Positions 43,120 through 54,090 of a DNA stretch of 64,000 bases are shown here, in pieces. Below the pieces are notes generated by a model. That model made no database searches. It was not told the origin of the DNA and saw only the letters and a program-made list of their open reading frames with translations. The stretch lies in assembly GCA_023052935.1 (NCBI GenBank), contig CM041292.1, forward strand, positions 135,980,951 through 136,044,950, written 5' to 3'. Position numbers and translations under genes: made by a program. Source of the stretch: Piezodorus guildinii (lineage: Eukaryota; Arthropoda; Insecta; Hemiptera; Pentatomidae). Every line of letters starts with the position of its first letter. Position 1 is the stretch's first letter.

Positions 43120-44201
43120 GGTACAACTGTGCTGAATAAGTACAAATATGCTATATATGCTGAATAAGTAATAAATAAATAAATTTCATCTGCGTAATAA
43201 AGCGCAAATAAATAAGAAGGATCTTATGAATTCCCTCATTTTAATTCAACTTCAGATTTCTAATTTCTTAGTTTTATACCTACATTATTGTTCTGGTAAT
43301 TGGAGATACAAAAGCTCTATATATTCTCGATCTTTCCACTTGACTTTATTCTATCTAGTTTTTCAATTTCAATCTATTGATTTTTGTAAACCCAAATATA
43401 TAAATAGAGGAAACCTTTATTTACACTCTCTTTCTTTCTGAGGAGTTCTCACGCATTTCTATTGGCTGATTCTTCTTAATATCTTTCTAAAAACACTATA
43501 TGATCCATCCTCAAAATTTTAAATAATAAAAACATTACAACTTACAAATATTTGACAAATCACTGCTACTAATATTTAGCTGTAGAGATGATCATAATCT
43601 CCGAACTGTGTAGTAATTTTATTTTCTGAACACAACATTGTTCAACATCAAACCATTTATATATTACCTTAGATCGTCTTTGATTTACTTCAAAAAAATG
43701 ATTGTACGTCCAAACTAACAAACAGGATAATGAGCAAGAAACTTTTTTTTTCAAAACTTTGGTCACTACAGGGAGTCAGGAAGATAAATCCTGTAGGGTT
43801 CCTTGGTTCCTTGTTAGAAGTAGTCGAAGCAGAGCTGGGAATTGGATCGATGCAGTTCGGATTACGGTAACAGCATGCACCCTGACCCTCGGCTCCGGTA
43901 TCAATAGCTAATGAGCTCGGGAAAATTTAATTATCCCTTAATGGAGGTGCAGTTGGCTCACCTGGGGATCAGCCTCTTTGTTTGTCTGATTGGTCTCCGG
44001 TTGGCCACCCTACCCGCTTTAATTGCCATCTTATATTATTGAACGGCTATTACACAAAGCTCTTCCGTGTACCATTTCACCTGGTGAGATCCAATAACTG
44101 ATATATCAAGTGACCATCTTAGGCCTCTAGATACCATTGAATTAGAAGGGGCAAATAGTGTAAGATTAGTCTACCAATTTACCTTATTTGCCATTCCTCA
44201 T
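43120..44201. other. Intergenic DNA without recognised gene
   Basis: No supported feature. The block 43760-44100 is less AT-rich and lacks a coding frame or a second copy in the window. Confidence 0.35.
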
Positions 44202-44212
44202 AATTTGTGAAT

Positions 44213-44452
44213 TGGGAGTCACCTGGGGTGTAGTAGTAAGAATAATAGCTTTATATGACCAAGGTTACGAGTTCAAACCCAGAAGATGGTCCAAGGATTT
44301 TTTAAAGGGAGATAAAAATACTTGGTTATACCGTCGTCGTTACCAGATGCTTGTTAAAGATCTTAATCAAACTAATAGGCAAATTTTAGGACTACCACTG
44401 TAGCATTGTGCGATTAGCCACAGTAGCATAAAGTGATGTTAAATAAATAAAC
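44213..44452 (+). mobile_element. tRNA-derived SINE, family SINE-2, plus-strand copy
   Basis: A 240-bp element flanked by an 11-bp perfect duplication AATTTGTGAAT (44202-44212 and 44453-44463). Box A-like 'GGGGTGTAGTAGTAAGAAT' and box B-like 'GGTTACGAGTTCAAACCC' (44262-44280) give a pol III promoter. The 3' half ('TTTAGGACTACCACTGTAGC' ... 'AGCATAAAGTGATGTTAAAT' 'AAATAAAC') matches the minus-strand copy at 7783-8057. Boxes are diverged, so transcription today is doubtful. Confidence 0.88.
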
Positions 44453-44463
44453 AATTTGTGAAT

Positions 44464-44743
44464 AGATGAATTTAATGACAATCCTCGACTAATGTTATCC
44501 TAGTGTCAGTAAACTAAACAAGTTACAATAAATTCATAAAAAATAGTGAAATACAAATGCGTTTTATGTAATTTATTATCGCTACCCAATTGCATATATA
44601 TATATATATATATATAGATAATTGCAGGAACTAATACTGAAACATATTATTTAACTTTATTACACCATGATTAACTACTTTTTCTAGAGTGCCTTATTGG
44701 ATGGAGCTAGGTTTCTCCAGTGGCGGATTCAGTGGTAGATTTT

Positions 44744-44777
<34 letters not shown>

Positions 44778-45989
44778 GGGCAGATTGGGAAGATTTAACT
44801 TACTTAAAGAAGCTGAGTATTTTATAGTTATTGATAACAGTAGTTATTAAGTATATGTTATAGTATTTAAACTAACCCTTATTTATTTTTCAGCTATCTA
44901 TTATTTTGTACCCTAATTTATTATTAATTAGTTTCCTACTACAAACGTCCAAAATTACAGAAGCAGTGCAAGTGGAAACTACAAAATAATAGTAAAATAT
45001 TACGTATTTATATTTATACCATATATATTCTCTCATATTTCTCCATTTTTGATTGCTGTGTGGTTCTTATGAAAACATACAACATAAGCTGAACAGTATG
45101 TCATCTTACTTTGTGTTTTATTTCTTAGATCATTTCTAACCATGTTGTAAAAATCTTTTTTAATAGCGAATTTTAGTGATTTTTAGTGTTTATGAAGAAC
45201 AGCAAACCACAAAATCACTTTTATAGTTTTAAGAATTCGTAGATTGTTAATGATTATAACCTGAATAGTTTAATAATCTAATTAAAAACCTCAGAGGAGA
45301 GTTATCATAGATCTCCAACGTGTGTTTGATCCGCTTTGGATGTACTCCTTAACACGATTTCACTGGTCAGGCTAATAGCCTGGACGGGAACTCAGTCCTG
45401 ATTTATATGAGAGGGACACGAAAGACCTGCCGGTAGATGCGGTTTAGCGCGAGATAAGCAGAAGGAGGCTAACTTGGTTTCCGCTGAGGAAATTGATAAT
45501 CTAGATAAAGGTAAGCATTAGAAAGCTCATCAGATCCTTGTGGAAGGCTCAATCCTAAGTAGGCCTTCCTTGATACCGCTATCTCGTAGTTACGAAAAAA
45601 CAACTAACATTAAAAAATCCAAATTATTAAAAAAGGGAGATGATTAAGAAACTGCAAGAAACTAAGTAAGGTAAGATTTGGCATATTTGTAAACTGCTCT
45701 AAAATCCTAAAAGATTTCTTAAAAGCAGAATTAGTGTTCCAACCCTCCAAAATAACCATTCTAAAGTACTACTGATTACTCTACTAGTACCTATACTCTA
45801 AAGGTTTTGTATAATTTAGCAATAGGTTTGCTATAGTTGGATTTGGTAAAAACGTTAATTAAACCAACTTATTTTTCCTTCCAAAATATTCTCCTCCACA
45901 CCAAAAAAAAAACCTGTATTTTTTTTTATTTATATATATTTTTTTTAAAGGTGTAACTTACATATTTTGTTTCCTACCGCCTCCTACTA
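44464..45989. other. Intergenic DNA with microsatellites
   Basis: (TA)n at about 44596-44617 and a T-run of about 26 at 44750-44776. The block 45300-45600 is less AT-rich but unassigned. No gene. Confidence 0.4.
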
Positions 45990-47018
45990 CCCTTGTTTTT
46001 TTATTTATCGCATTCTAATTTAAATGAGCAAGTTTATGACCTGCTGTGGCCCCCGAAATTGCTCTTTAAGCTCAAACCCATTTATCCCAATCCTTATACC
46101 TCCGATTATATCTCCGCTCCTTCCGAGTTCGCTGTGGTTCAGAATTTCCCAAGCATTATATTGTTGAGGATGGTGTTCTTCAAGGCAGCGTCTTGTGACC
46201 CGTCCTCTACATCCTCTACAACGCCGACATTCCTACCAATCCCATTACCTTTATTGCAACATTTGCTGATGACACCTCCGTTTTATCATCCAATTCCTAT
46301 CCTGAAGCAGCAGCGCTATTGCTCCCAAGGCACTTTTTCTTTGTCGAAGACTGGTGTAATGCTTGGCGTATTAAAGTGGAGGAAATGCATACACACCTTC
46401 ACCCTTCGACGCAAATCCTGTCCAACATATAATTTAAACTCCATACCGCTTCCTTCTTCGGACACAGTCCTGTATCTTGGCTTTTTACTAGACAATAGAT
46501 TGACGTGGAACCCACATACAAGACTTTAAACAAAAATAATCAACCGCAGATTCGTCAGTTATACAGACTACTAAACTGAAAAATCTCATCTTACAGTTGA
46601 CTACAATTTACTAATATACAAGACAATACTGAAACTTATATACCTACGGACTTGAACTGCGGAGACATCTAAAGATTCTAACATCAAATCAAGTCCTCCG
46701 AACAATATTTAATGCTCCTTATTATGTCACCAACTGTACCTTACACCACGACCTGAATATTCCATTTATTCTAGACCTGGTAACACGAAAATTTTCCAAA
46801 TTCCATTAAAACCTTATCTATTATCCGAAACCTCTGGTACAATCTCTACCCAGGTCCAATCACCTCTTCAATCTTCGAAGATCAATCTTTATGTAATTCG
46901 ACTTTATAATTGTTTGTTGTAAATAGGTATTGTATGGCTGTGGTCTCATATCACTATTACTATTGTTCATTTTGAAACAAATTGTAATATATCTCAATAA
47001 AGGCTTAAATAAAAAAAA
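45990..47018 (+). pseudogene. Decayed jockey-type LINE fragment with RT active site
   Basis: Read across frameshifts, the plus strand shows the RT region. Motif B is 'VEDGVLQGSVL' then a stop then 'PVLYILYNADIP'. Motif C is 'ITFIATFADDTSVLSSNSYP' at about 46246-46305. Then come 'FTLRRKSCP', 'SDTVLYLGFLLDNRLTWNPH' and a decayed tail with 'LLIYKTILKLIY'. The 3' UTR ends 'CAAATTGTAATATATCTCAA' 'TAAAGGC' plus an A-run to 47018, matching the copy at 25587-26522. Several stops and frameshifts: inactive. Confidence 0.85.
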
Positions 47019-47313
47019 AATTAAATACAACTGTTTCTTGGACTGTCTAATAACACATATCAGATTTATTTTCAGATATTTCTGTATTCGGAATTTTCAG
47101 ATTTTTCTCTTCCTTCTTAACTTACCTATACTCATTGTTGTATTTGTATGCATAGTATAGAGGCGCAACTCTTTTTACCTAATATACATTTACCAAAAAA
47201 TTATTTACAATAGTTTGCCTTTTTGGCGACAGGTGACAGGCGACAGGATAAAAATTGTTTACCCATAATTTTTATGAACGGATCAAATTGAAACACATAT
47301 GACTTTCCAACAG

Positions 47314-47433
47314 ACCAAAACTTTTAACTGCGATATATGCCGACGACACTGCAGTCATTATGAGAAACACAGACACTATACAAACCAGTATGACATTACA
47401 ACACCATTTGGACAACGTACAAAACTGGTGTTA
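47314..47433 (+). pseudogene. RT motif C fragment of a LINE
   Basis: A 36-codon stretch encoding 'LTAIYADDTAVIMRNTDT' and 'LQHHLDNVQNWC' then stop. The YADD box and the following 'L...L..V..WC' helix are typical of jockey-superfamily RT. It is abutted by the Penelope-like remnant that follows. Confidence 0.7.
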
Positions 47434-47439
47434 ACTATT

Positions 47440-47700
47440 ATGTAGATTCAATAAATAAATTTTAAGCTGTTCATCAATTTTAATTTTTTTCCAAATTTCT
47501 TTACGAAACCCAATATTTATGATGCACTACGTTTCGGCTACGATGCCATCTTCAATTCAAACATTAGGCTTCTGGGTGTATGTACCCATTTACTCTAAGA
47601 TAAAAATTGGTCTTGACTCAGAAGCATAAGCTGGTTTGTATTTACTTTTTTCTGTATGATTTACCATCTGTAATTGGGCCTAAGCCTTATTGGTGGATGA
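47440..47700 (-). repeat. Penelope-like remnant with hammerhead-like motif
   Basis: On the minus strand, 47555-47531 reads 'TTGAAGATGGCATCGTAGCC' 'GAAAC', then 'GTAGTGCATCATAAATATTG'. This is a hammerhead-type arrangement (box 1, a GGC/GCC stem with a 6-nt loop, box 2 GAAAC) with one change in box 1 (UUGAAGA for CUGANGA). Such motifs sit in the terminal repeats of Penelope-like elements. No RT or GIY-YIG domain is visible nearby. Confidence 0.5.
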
Positions 47701-48214
47701 TGTAAAATAAAAATAAAAATAAATAAAATAAAAGCACTAACTAAAATATATATATATATATTAAGAATTGCTTTTTAGATATAATTACAATATGAAGAAC
47801 CCTAAGTTTTTTTAGATACAGAGGGATGGTGATGAGGCTATGAGTCAGTACCTGCTCGGGTTTCTCTATTAGAGCTGTGGCTATGGGCATAGATAAGCCA
47901 TGCGGGGGATCATGTAATTATTCACCCTAGCGTATTTCCCATGCGGCACCACCCCCATAGCCTCAAATTTGAAAGTTTAATCTCATCAATTATATCTTAT
48001 TACTACCATAACTCTCCTAGTAGTACTAGCTAGTACGAGATATACTTGCCCCGATAATTGATGTATATACACTACAACCATCATGAAACCCGTCTGCATT
48101 GTGTAGGATAACAAATGATTTTTTTTACAATAATAATCTAACATACACATAACTAGCATTTCGGAATAAATATTATAATAATACTATTTGAGTAAGTATA
48201 TAGTAATTATTTAT
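47701..48214. other. Intergenic DNA without recognised gene
   Basis: Nothing supported; 47820-47970 is less AT-rich, with no recognised identity. Confidence 0.35.
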
Positions 48215-48395
48215 TTATTCCTCAGCGCACAACCCATTTCTAGGTCAAGACCTCCTGGATCAGCCTCCGCCATTTCTTCCGATCTTGTGCAGCGACCATC
48301 TAATTCCGGACGCCCTAGCATCAGCCACTCCATCAATCAAACGGAATTTTAGCCGGCCTCGTCATCCATAGTTTTCCTCGGTATGTCCGTACAGC
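48215..48395 (-). pseudogene. LINE C-terminal fragment, minus strand
   Basis: The minus strand encodes a decayed ORF2 tail including 'VAAQDRKKWRRLIQEVLT', the 'DR..WR.L' signature at the end of RTE/CR1-like ORF2s. It is followed by 'GCGCTGAGGAATAAATA' as 3' tail. Highly degraded. Confidence 0.5.
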
Positions 48396-48649
48396 TCATA
48401 CGATCTCACGGATGAAATGAGCTACATTCTATCCTTTGAGTACATATAGTATGTAGTATGATACTATTTGATATTTTAAGTAATTTAAATTGCACAAAAG
48501 ACAGTACATACTTTAATATATATATAATAATATTAATATATATTATATAATATAATATATATAATATAATGAGATGTATTTGAAGCTTACGGCGTCATAG
48601 CGTCATATTCATCTGTTACATTTTTTTTATTAATTTTTTACTTTCACAC

Positions 48650-49005
48650 AGTTATATATGAAATGTTTAGTAAGGGAAAGTATTGCGATCGTGAAAATTT
48701 TCTAATTCCAGTTTTCAACGAAAGTATACGTTTTAGGGTCTCCTGATTCCAAATGACCAAGTCCAGCAAAAGGGTCTGTGTGTGTGTCCGTATATAGTAA
48801 GTCTATAAATCGTATGAAACTGAAATTTCATATTTAAGGCAGCTGTACGCCCGAGATGTTACAGCAACTTTTCAATAAAATCGGCTTACCGGAAGTCCTA
48901 CTTTATCTCATGCATTTTGCTCCTTTTTACGATTTTCTTAGAAACGGCTCTAACTATTTTGCTTAAACTCGCTATATTTCTGGAAGATTTTGAATTCAAT
49001 AGGTA
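48650..49005 (-). repeat. Family X repeat, 3' half, minus strand (X8)
   Basis: Reverse-complement landmarks: 'GGAAAGTATTGCGATCGTGA', 'CCAGTTTTCAACG', a short (GT)n, 'TTTCATATTTAAGGCAGCTG' and 'CTATATTTCTGGAAGATTTT'. The 3' terminus resembles X6 rather than X4/X7 because the palindrome is disrupted. Confidence 0.8.
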
Positions 49006-49319
49006 ATAAGTTTAAGAATATAAAGTAATTTTGGACCTATCCATTTGTATCTTTCCATATGTGTGTATACATAAATATGTATATAAAACTAAGCCTCTGG
49101 AGCTTTAAACAGTGATTCACACATATGTGGTAAATTGGTGCAAGACCCAAGGAATATTATCTGTGATTGAAGTATTGAAAGCTAGGATTCAGTGTTGAAG
49201 AAAGAGCCCCACCATACTAAATCTTTAAAAATAAACTTCATCCTGTCAAGAGTGCTGAAAAAAAAAAAAAAAAAAAAACTAACAGAAAGAAAACACTGTT
49301 AGCAGACAGCTATGTAAGA

Positions 49320-49870
49320 ATCCACGCTAATCATCACAAAATCCGCACACTAGACTGAAACGACAAGAAACTGCTCGCCGTTTTCGGTTACTTCAGCACT
49401 TACTAGACAGACGCCCTAACCTTTCACCTAACTACAAAAGGCTCATCTACATGACCATAATAATACCTTTCAGGACTTACGGACTTGAGCTTTGTTGCTC
49501 CACTAAACCATCAAATTCTTCCCGTCTCCAATCCTTACAATCCAAAATCATTCGGAAAGCCTCAACGCTGCTTACTTTGTCACGAATAAGTTCATCCATA
49601 AAGACCTTAATGTTCCATATGAAGCTGATTTGTCTCGAACCAGGTATCAATCCTTCCATGGAAAACTTCACTCACACTCTAACCCACAAGTTTCAATCCT
49701 TGCTTCCTGTTCCAAAAGAGGATGACCTTTTACTTTAGTTACCAACTGGAGTGATGCCAATGGGCAGCTTCTCTTCATGTCTTTGCATGTATTTTATTTC
49801 ATAGCTCATTTACTTGATGTATAAATCAATATATTTGTAAATATCAATTAATAAATAATTTTTTTAAAAA
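49320..49870 (+). pseudogene. Decayed jockey-type LINE 3' fragment
   Basis: Frames on the plus strand give 'TRLKRQETARRFRLLQHLL', 'IIIPFRTYGLELCCSTKPSN' and then, after a frameshift, 'FIHKDLNVPYEADLSRTRYQ' and 'SILASC'. The 3' UTR ends in 'AATATCAATTAATAAATAAT' plus T/A runs. It is closest to the fragment at 27109-27428 (shared 'HKDLNVPY' and 'SILAS'). Confidence 0.75.
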
Positions 49871-51126
49871 TTAAAATCTCATTGAAAGAATCACAACAGA
49901 TACAAAGTTACATCTAAAAAAAAATACAATACAAAACATGATTGCTTTTAGAACCAATTTACTTCTTCTCAGTTGCCACGTTAAATATATGAAAACTAAT
50001 TGAAACTTGGGTCATATGAGGGTCTACTGAAAACAATTCAACAGAGGTACATTTAACAACAAAAAAAATATAGGAATCTCAGACAACAGCCCAACAACGA
50101 GCAGACACGTTTCCTACATTTAAATCTAACACAATCAACTATTTATTAACACCCGCATAATATATACCGGTAAAGGTTACAATTAATAGATCATTCGATG
50201 ATTACTTAGTACAAAGAATACATAAATGGAGAAAGTGTATCCTTATATATTTCTCATTCTAATTCAAATAGTACCAAATCAGAGTTTTTATAAAAAGGAG
50301 ATAAAGAATGAATCTTAATGCGGTTTATTTCCTCCTGAAAAAAAATAAAGATTTATTTTATTCAACAGCTAAATGAAGTCAATCACAAAAAGTCAACATG
50401 AAAAAAAGAACCTTACTGATAACTGATCAAACGCTTCTTTACGAATACTAAACCAACTCTTTGTCCTCTGTAAACTGGGGCTTTGAGCATACTTGCACTC
50501 AATGCGATAATTTTTTTTTTTCGTTTTATCTCAAAGACTGTTTCAATAGAGAAAACAGAGAGTTAGTCGGTAGTTAACGGTCCACAGAATCTATTTCATC
50601 CATTTCGTAGTTACTTCAAAGTCACTAACTAATAAGGACCCGAATGGAACGAATGAGCTATTTTTTTTCCAGCGCAGTCCACTCTCGAGATGCCCACTTT
50701 GATCAGTCGATTCATACAATCAAAAAAAAAAAAAAGCTCCCTCTGTTTTTAAATAAATACAAAGGGTTCACTACCTCTAAGCAGGGTTACCAACTCAAAC
50801 ACGCTCTTCCTCTCAACGAGTCTGTAAATTGAACCAGAGTATTGCAAGGGTTATGGAGGTTTTAGAACAGGGCAATGTTTGTATTTCATCTGTAAGGGGG
50901 CCCATATTTATCGATTTCTAACAAGCGTCAGTATTGAGGAGGAAAGCTTGACCATTAAAAACGAGCAATCTTTTTCGCAATCAATATTATTTTTAGATCA
51001 GGAAGATGGTTGGGGGGAGGGGAGATTTTGACATATTTTGAACATCAAAATATAATAAACTAAACTCGAAATACAGAGTGTAGCTTTCGTAACTTCGAAA
51101 ATATTTAAAAAAAGAAAAAAAGATGA
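49871..51126. other. AT-rich intergenic DNA without recognised gene
   Basis: Several A- and T-homopolymers; no coding, RNA or repeat feature supported. Confidence 0.4.
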
Positions 51127-51425
51127 AGATATTGTTTCCAAAAGGAAGAATTACATTAATTCACTTTGGGATAGAAAACAGTGTTATTTTATAATTTATC
51201 CAAATTTTATTTATTAACGTTTCGGGGTTCTTCCCCCTTCTTCAGAGTTTCCTTTACTTTCTTTGATATTATCTTGTAGTAATTTCATCAATTGTTCACT
51301 AAAACAGCTTTTTATCTTCTTCATGTGATCATCGCCATTTTCCATACACAAATTCACCATGATATTGTTTCCAGCCGAAAGAATTATTCAGGAAGAACCC
51401 CAAAACGTTGATAAATAATTTTAAC
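51127..51425 (-). repeat. Hammerhead-bearing repeat, minus-strand unit (Penelope/retrozyme-like)
   Basis: The minus strand, from about 51415 down, contains 'GAAACAATATCATGGTGAAT', an about 100-bp conserved body, the hammerhead-like core (51245-51217), 'AATAAATAAAATTTGG', 'AACACTGTTTTCTATCCC' and the start of a further 'GGAAACAATATC' (near 51127). So it is more than one unit long in tandem. The plus-strand unit downstream is its inverted homologue. Confidence 0.6.
51217..51245 (-). ncRNA. Hammerhead ribozyme-like motif
   Basis: Minus-strand sequence 'CTGAAGAAGGGGGAAGAACC' 'CCGAAACGT'. Box 1 CUGAAGA fits the CUGANGA consensus. It is followed by a GGGG/CCCC helix with a GAAGAA loop and box 2 GAAAC. 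One unpaired or mispaired position at the base of helix II is seen. A similar one occurs in the related 47.5-kb motif. Helices I and III were not convincingly traced, so cleavage ability is uncertain. Hammerheads of this kind are established in Penelope-like elements and retrozymes. Confidence 0.55.
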
Positions 51426-51680
51426 TTTTAAAGAATTAAAAAAAGACAAAGGTTTTCTACCATAGTAGATTAAAGTAAAGCTTCCGATTGAAAACAGTAT
51501 CATCATGAATTTTGTAAATGGAAAATGTTGATAACCATATAAAGAAGATAACAAGATGTTTTAGTAAACAGCTGATCAAATTACTACAAGAGAATATCGG
51601 AAGAAAGTAAAGATCCTTAAGATATGGGAAGAACCCCGAAACTTAGATAAATAATTTTAGAAGGAATTTTGGAATAATTT
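51426..51680 (+). repeat. Hammerhead-bearing repeat, inverted plus-strand unit
   Basis: Matches the minus unit in opposite orientation: 'GAAAACAGTATCATCATGAA', 'TGGAAAATGTTGATAACCAT', 'AAATTACTACAAGAGAATAT' and 'GGGAAGAACCCCGAAAC' then 'TTAGATAAATAATTTT'. The CTGAAGA box is not preserved before 'GGGAAGAACCCC', so this copy lacks a complete hammerhead core. Confidence 0.6.
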
Positions 51681-52280
51681 AGAAAATATAACTTTTTTTC
51701 TACCCCTAGGAAATTTCATATTTGTAGACGACGTTTTCAACATAAACATTTTAGGTGCACTGAACCCTAATCTTCCATAATATTTGGTATAAAAAAAATC
51801 TATAAGACTACTTTACACAAGTATCTAATTATTACATTAAATTTATTTAAACAAAATAATAAGAATAATTATAAAGCTATTATTTTTTAAGTTTAAATTT
51901 TTCTTCAATGTGATCTAAAAGCCTATTTATCTGGTTGGGAACCACTATAATTTAAAATGAGGTAGTTATAATAGGTTTTATTTATTTATTTTTTTTTTAT
52001 ATAATCCATTGGGAAGAATTGGAACACATATGTAATATTTTAAAATATCAATCTTAAAAAAATTAATGATTATTAACTGTGACCTCTCTATCTGAGTTAA
52101 AATTCGAACGTCATTTGGTGTAACCAGCAAATATAGGCATATTATATTTACAGCAAAAACATGCAAAATCCTTCGTCAGTCATTTCATAACGGTAGTCAC
52201 TGAGTAATAGTAAACAAAACATTTTTTGTTGCGAGCTAACTTGCACTTCTGTTTACCGACCGAACTCCCCCTCGACATCA
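51681..52280. other. AT-rich spacer
   Basis: No supported feature. Confidence 0.35.
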
Positions 52281-52400
52281 GTAGTAGTGCCTACATGCTG
52301 AGTTGGCCAATCCTTATCGCAGGTTGGTGACCAGGGGTTCAACCCTCCTCTTAGTTCTACCCTTAAATCCTTCTAATAATGAACTGCAGATACTATCATT
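52281..52400 (+). repeat. Possible tRNA-like (SINE) fragment
   Basis: A box A-like 'TGCTGAGTTGGCCAAT' and box B-like 'AGGGGTTCAACCCTC' lie about 35 bp apart, as in tRNA-derived SINE heads. There is no second copy in the window and no duplication was recognised, so this is tentative. Confidence 0.3.
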
Positions 52401-52513
52401 ATAATGTAGAACCACACTGTTTTTAATAAAGAACATTATTTCTGAACAAATATAAAAACATAATGACTTAATCAATTTTAAAGCGATGAAGATGTAAATA
52501 AAGTTGGTAAATA

Positions 52514-53003
52514 TTGGGTTGAAAATAAGTTTGTAGCCTTTTTTACAAGTGATTTCAATAAAAACTCCAGATCCTTGTAAATATTTTTAATCTCTATGAT
52601 TTGGTTATTAAATAAAAAATTAAATATTTTTGATTAATTATGCTTCAATTTGGCCATCAACAGTTGAAGGAAGACCCAAGTAAAAACTTACGGACGGTGC
52701 TTTCTCCTAAGGCATCATCCCCATACACACTGCAAATTTTGTTAACCGTTTGGGCGCCAACTTTTCCTTTTCTGAATAAAAAAACATTAAATGACAAAAA
52801 ATGAATTTTTTTCTCTTCCATTTTGACCAAGCAGAGTACCACTTAAAGATACGGCATCTCGGTTGAAACTGTTGCTTAAAAGCACCTTAGCAAATCTTTT
52901 TAAAATATGTAAACAATACTGACCAATTAAATATGATTTCATAAACACAGAGAGGATTAAATTGAAATATTGAAAAACGCTACGAACTTATTTCACAACC
53001 CAA
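52514..53003 (-). mobile_element. Short mariner deletion derivative, minus strand
   Basis: A 490-bp element. Its ends are 'TTGGGTTGAAAATAAGTTTG' (52514 on) and the inverted 'TTGGGTTGTGAAATAAGTTC' (ending 53003), both followed by 'GTAGC(C/G)TTTTT', and TA flanks on both sides (52512-52513, 53004-53005). The terminal repeat differs from that of the 12237-13131 element, so it belongs to another mariner subfamily. Confidence 0.9.
52657..52842 (-). pseudogene. Mariner transposase N-terminal remnant
   Basis: 61 codons with 'FLFRKGKVGAQTVNKICSVY' and 'GDDALGESTVRK'. This is the first helix-turn-helix of mariner transposases ('F..GK.A..A...IC.VYG..A....T...'). It ends just after the first HTH; catalytic domain absent. 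It lies inside the 490-bp TA-flanked element. Confidence 0.85.
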
Positions 53004-53251
53004 TACATCCACCATCGTTATTCGATACTGCAAACTACTAGAGATGGTTAATAATTTAAAATAAAAATACATTATGTACTATAGAGAAAATATAAAAAAA
53101 TCGGTACTCAATCCATAACAAACTATGGCAACGAAGTTAAAACCTACATGATATCTAGGCAGTTTGATGATACATTGAAATATCATAACATTTTATTTCA
53201 GTGAAGATTATGCTTAACATCTAGGCACGCACATATCTTAAACATGCAATA

Positions 53252-53842
53252 TTAAGTGGGTGCAAAAGACCTTTTTATCAATTTCAAGATTTCAAAGAAC
53301 TGTAAATATTTTAATCCTATTCAATACTCACCAATGCTTAATAACCCCTAAGCTTGTTTAACTGTTATTCGACTGCTTCAAAAAAAGTCTTGGTTTAGTT
53401 ATTTGTTTAAAAGAAGAAACATGAGAGTTTCCTAAAAAAATTCTTGTAATTTTAAGGCATTACTGGAAAAAAAAAATTCACTTGCGCTGAAGCAATTCGT
53501 GAAATTATTAAACATTAAGGGAAAGGTGCACTAAATCAATGCACTGCACGGCGTTGGTTTGAAAAAATTAGCAGTGGAGATACGGCGTTGGAAAGGAAGA
53601 AGAGCTCTGGACGAACATTAATGGATATTGATGAGGTTCTGCAGGAAGATGTTGAGTCAAATCCATCCACAAGTACTCGCGAACTTGCCAGAGAATGTGG
53701 TTTGTCGAAAGATACTGTTAGTCGCCATTCACGATTATGGCCGATTTTCTTCACGGGATGAAATTTGATAATTAAGATATTTAAGAAATAATATAACAAA
53801 TATTTGGTTGAAAAAGGGTCATTTTTTGTAATGCACCTTAAT
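53252..53842 (+). pseudogene. Third, decayed mariner relic
   Basis: About 53470-53760 on the plus strand encodes a mariner DNA-binding region: 'CAEAIREIIKH' then stop, then 'GKGALNQCTARRWFEKISSG' 'DTALE' and 'STSTRELARECGLSKDTVSR' with a stop shortly after. Possible decayed terminal repeats 'TTAAGTGGGTGCAAAAGACC' (53252) and the inverse of 'GGGTCATTTTTTGTAATGCA' 'CCTTAA' (to 53842) would give about 590 bp. The catalytic domain is missing. Confidence 0.72.
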
Positions 53843-54090
53843 TTTACACGAATTTAGATAAACCTAACACATACGCTCTAATTCTAATTCTTTCAGGATC
53901 CAAAGTATTTGCCTACTTATAGATTTCACATGTAGGTAATTGAAAGTAAGATGACAATTTCTTTCAATTAATATTTATTAAATTCGCAACTGTATTTATT
54001 AATACATCTAATTCTGAAGGATTGAATTAATTGAAACAAACGTGTAAAGAAACTGCCCAACGGACTACCGTCTAATCAGAGTACTCACTC
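53843..54090. other. AT-rich spacer / possible LINE 3' UTR
   Basis: AT-rich; part may be the 3' UTR of the minus-strand jockey fragment to its right. Confidence 0.3.
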
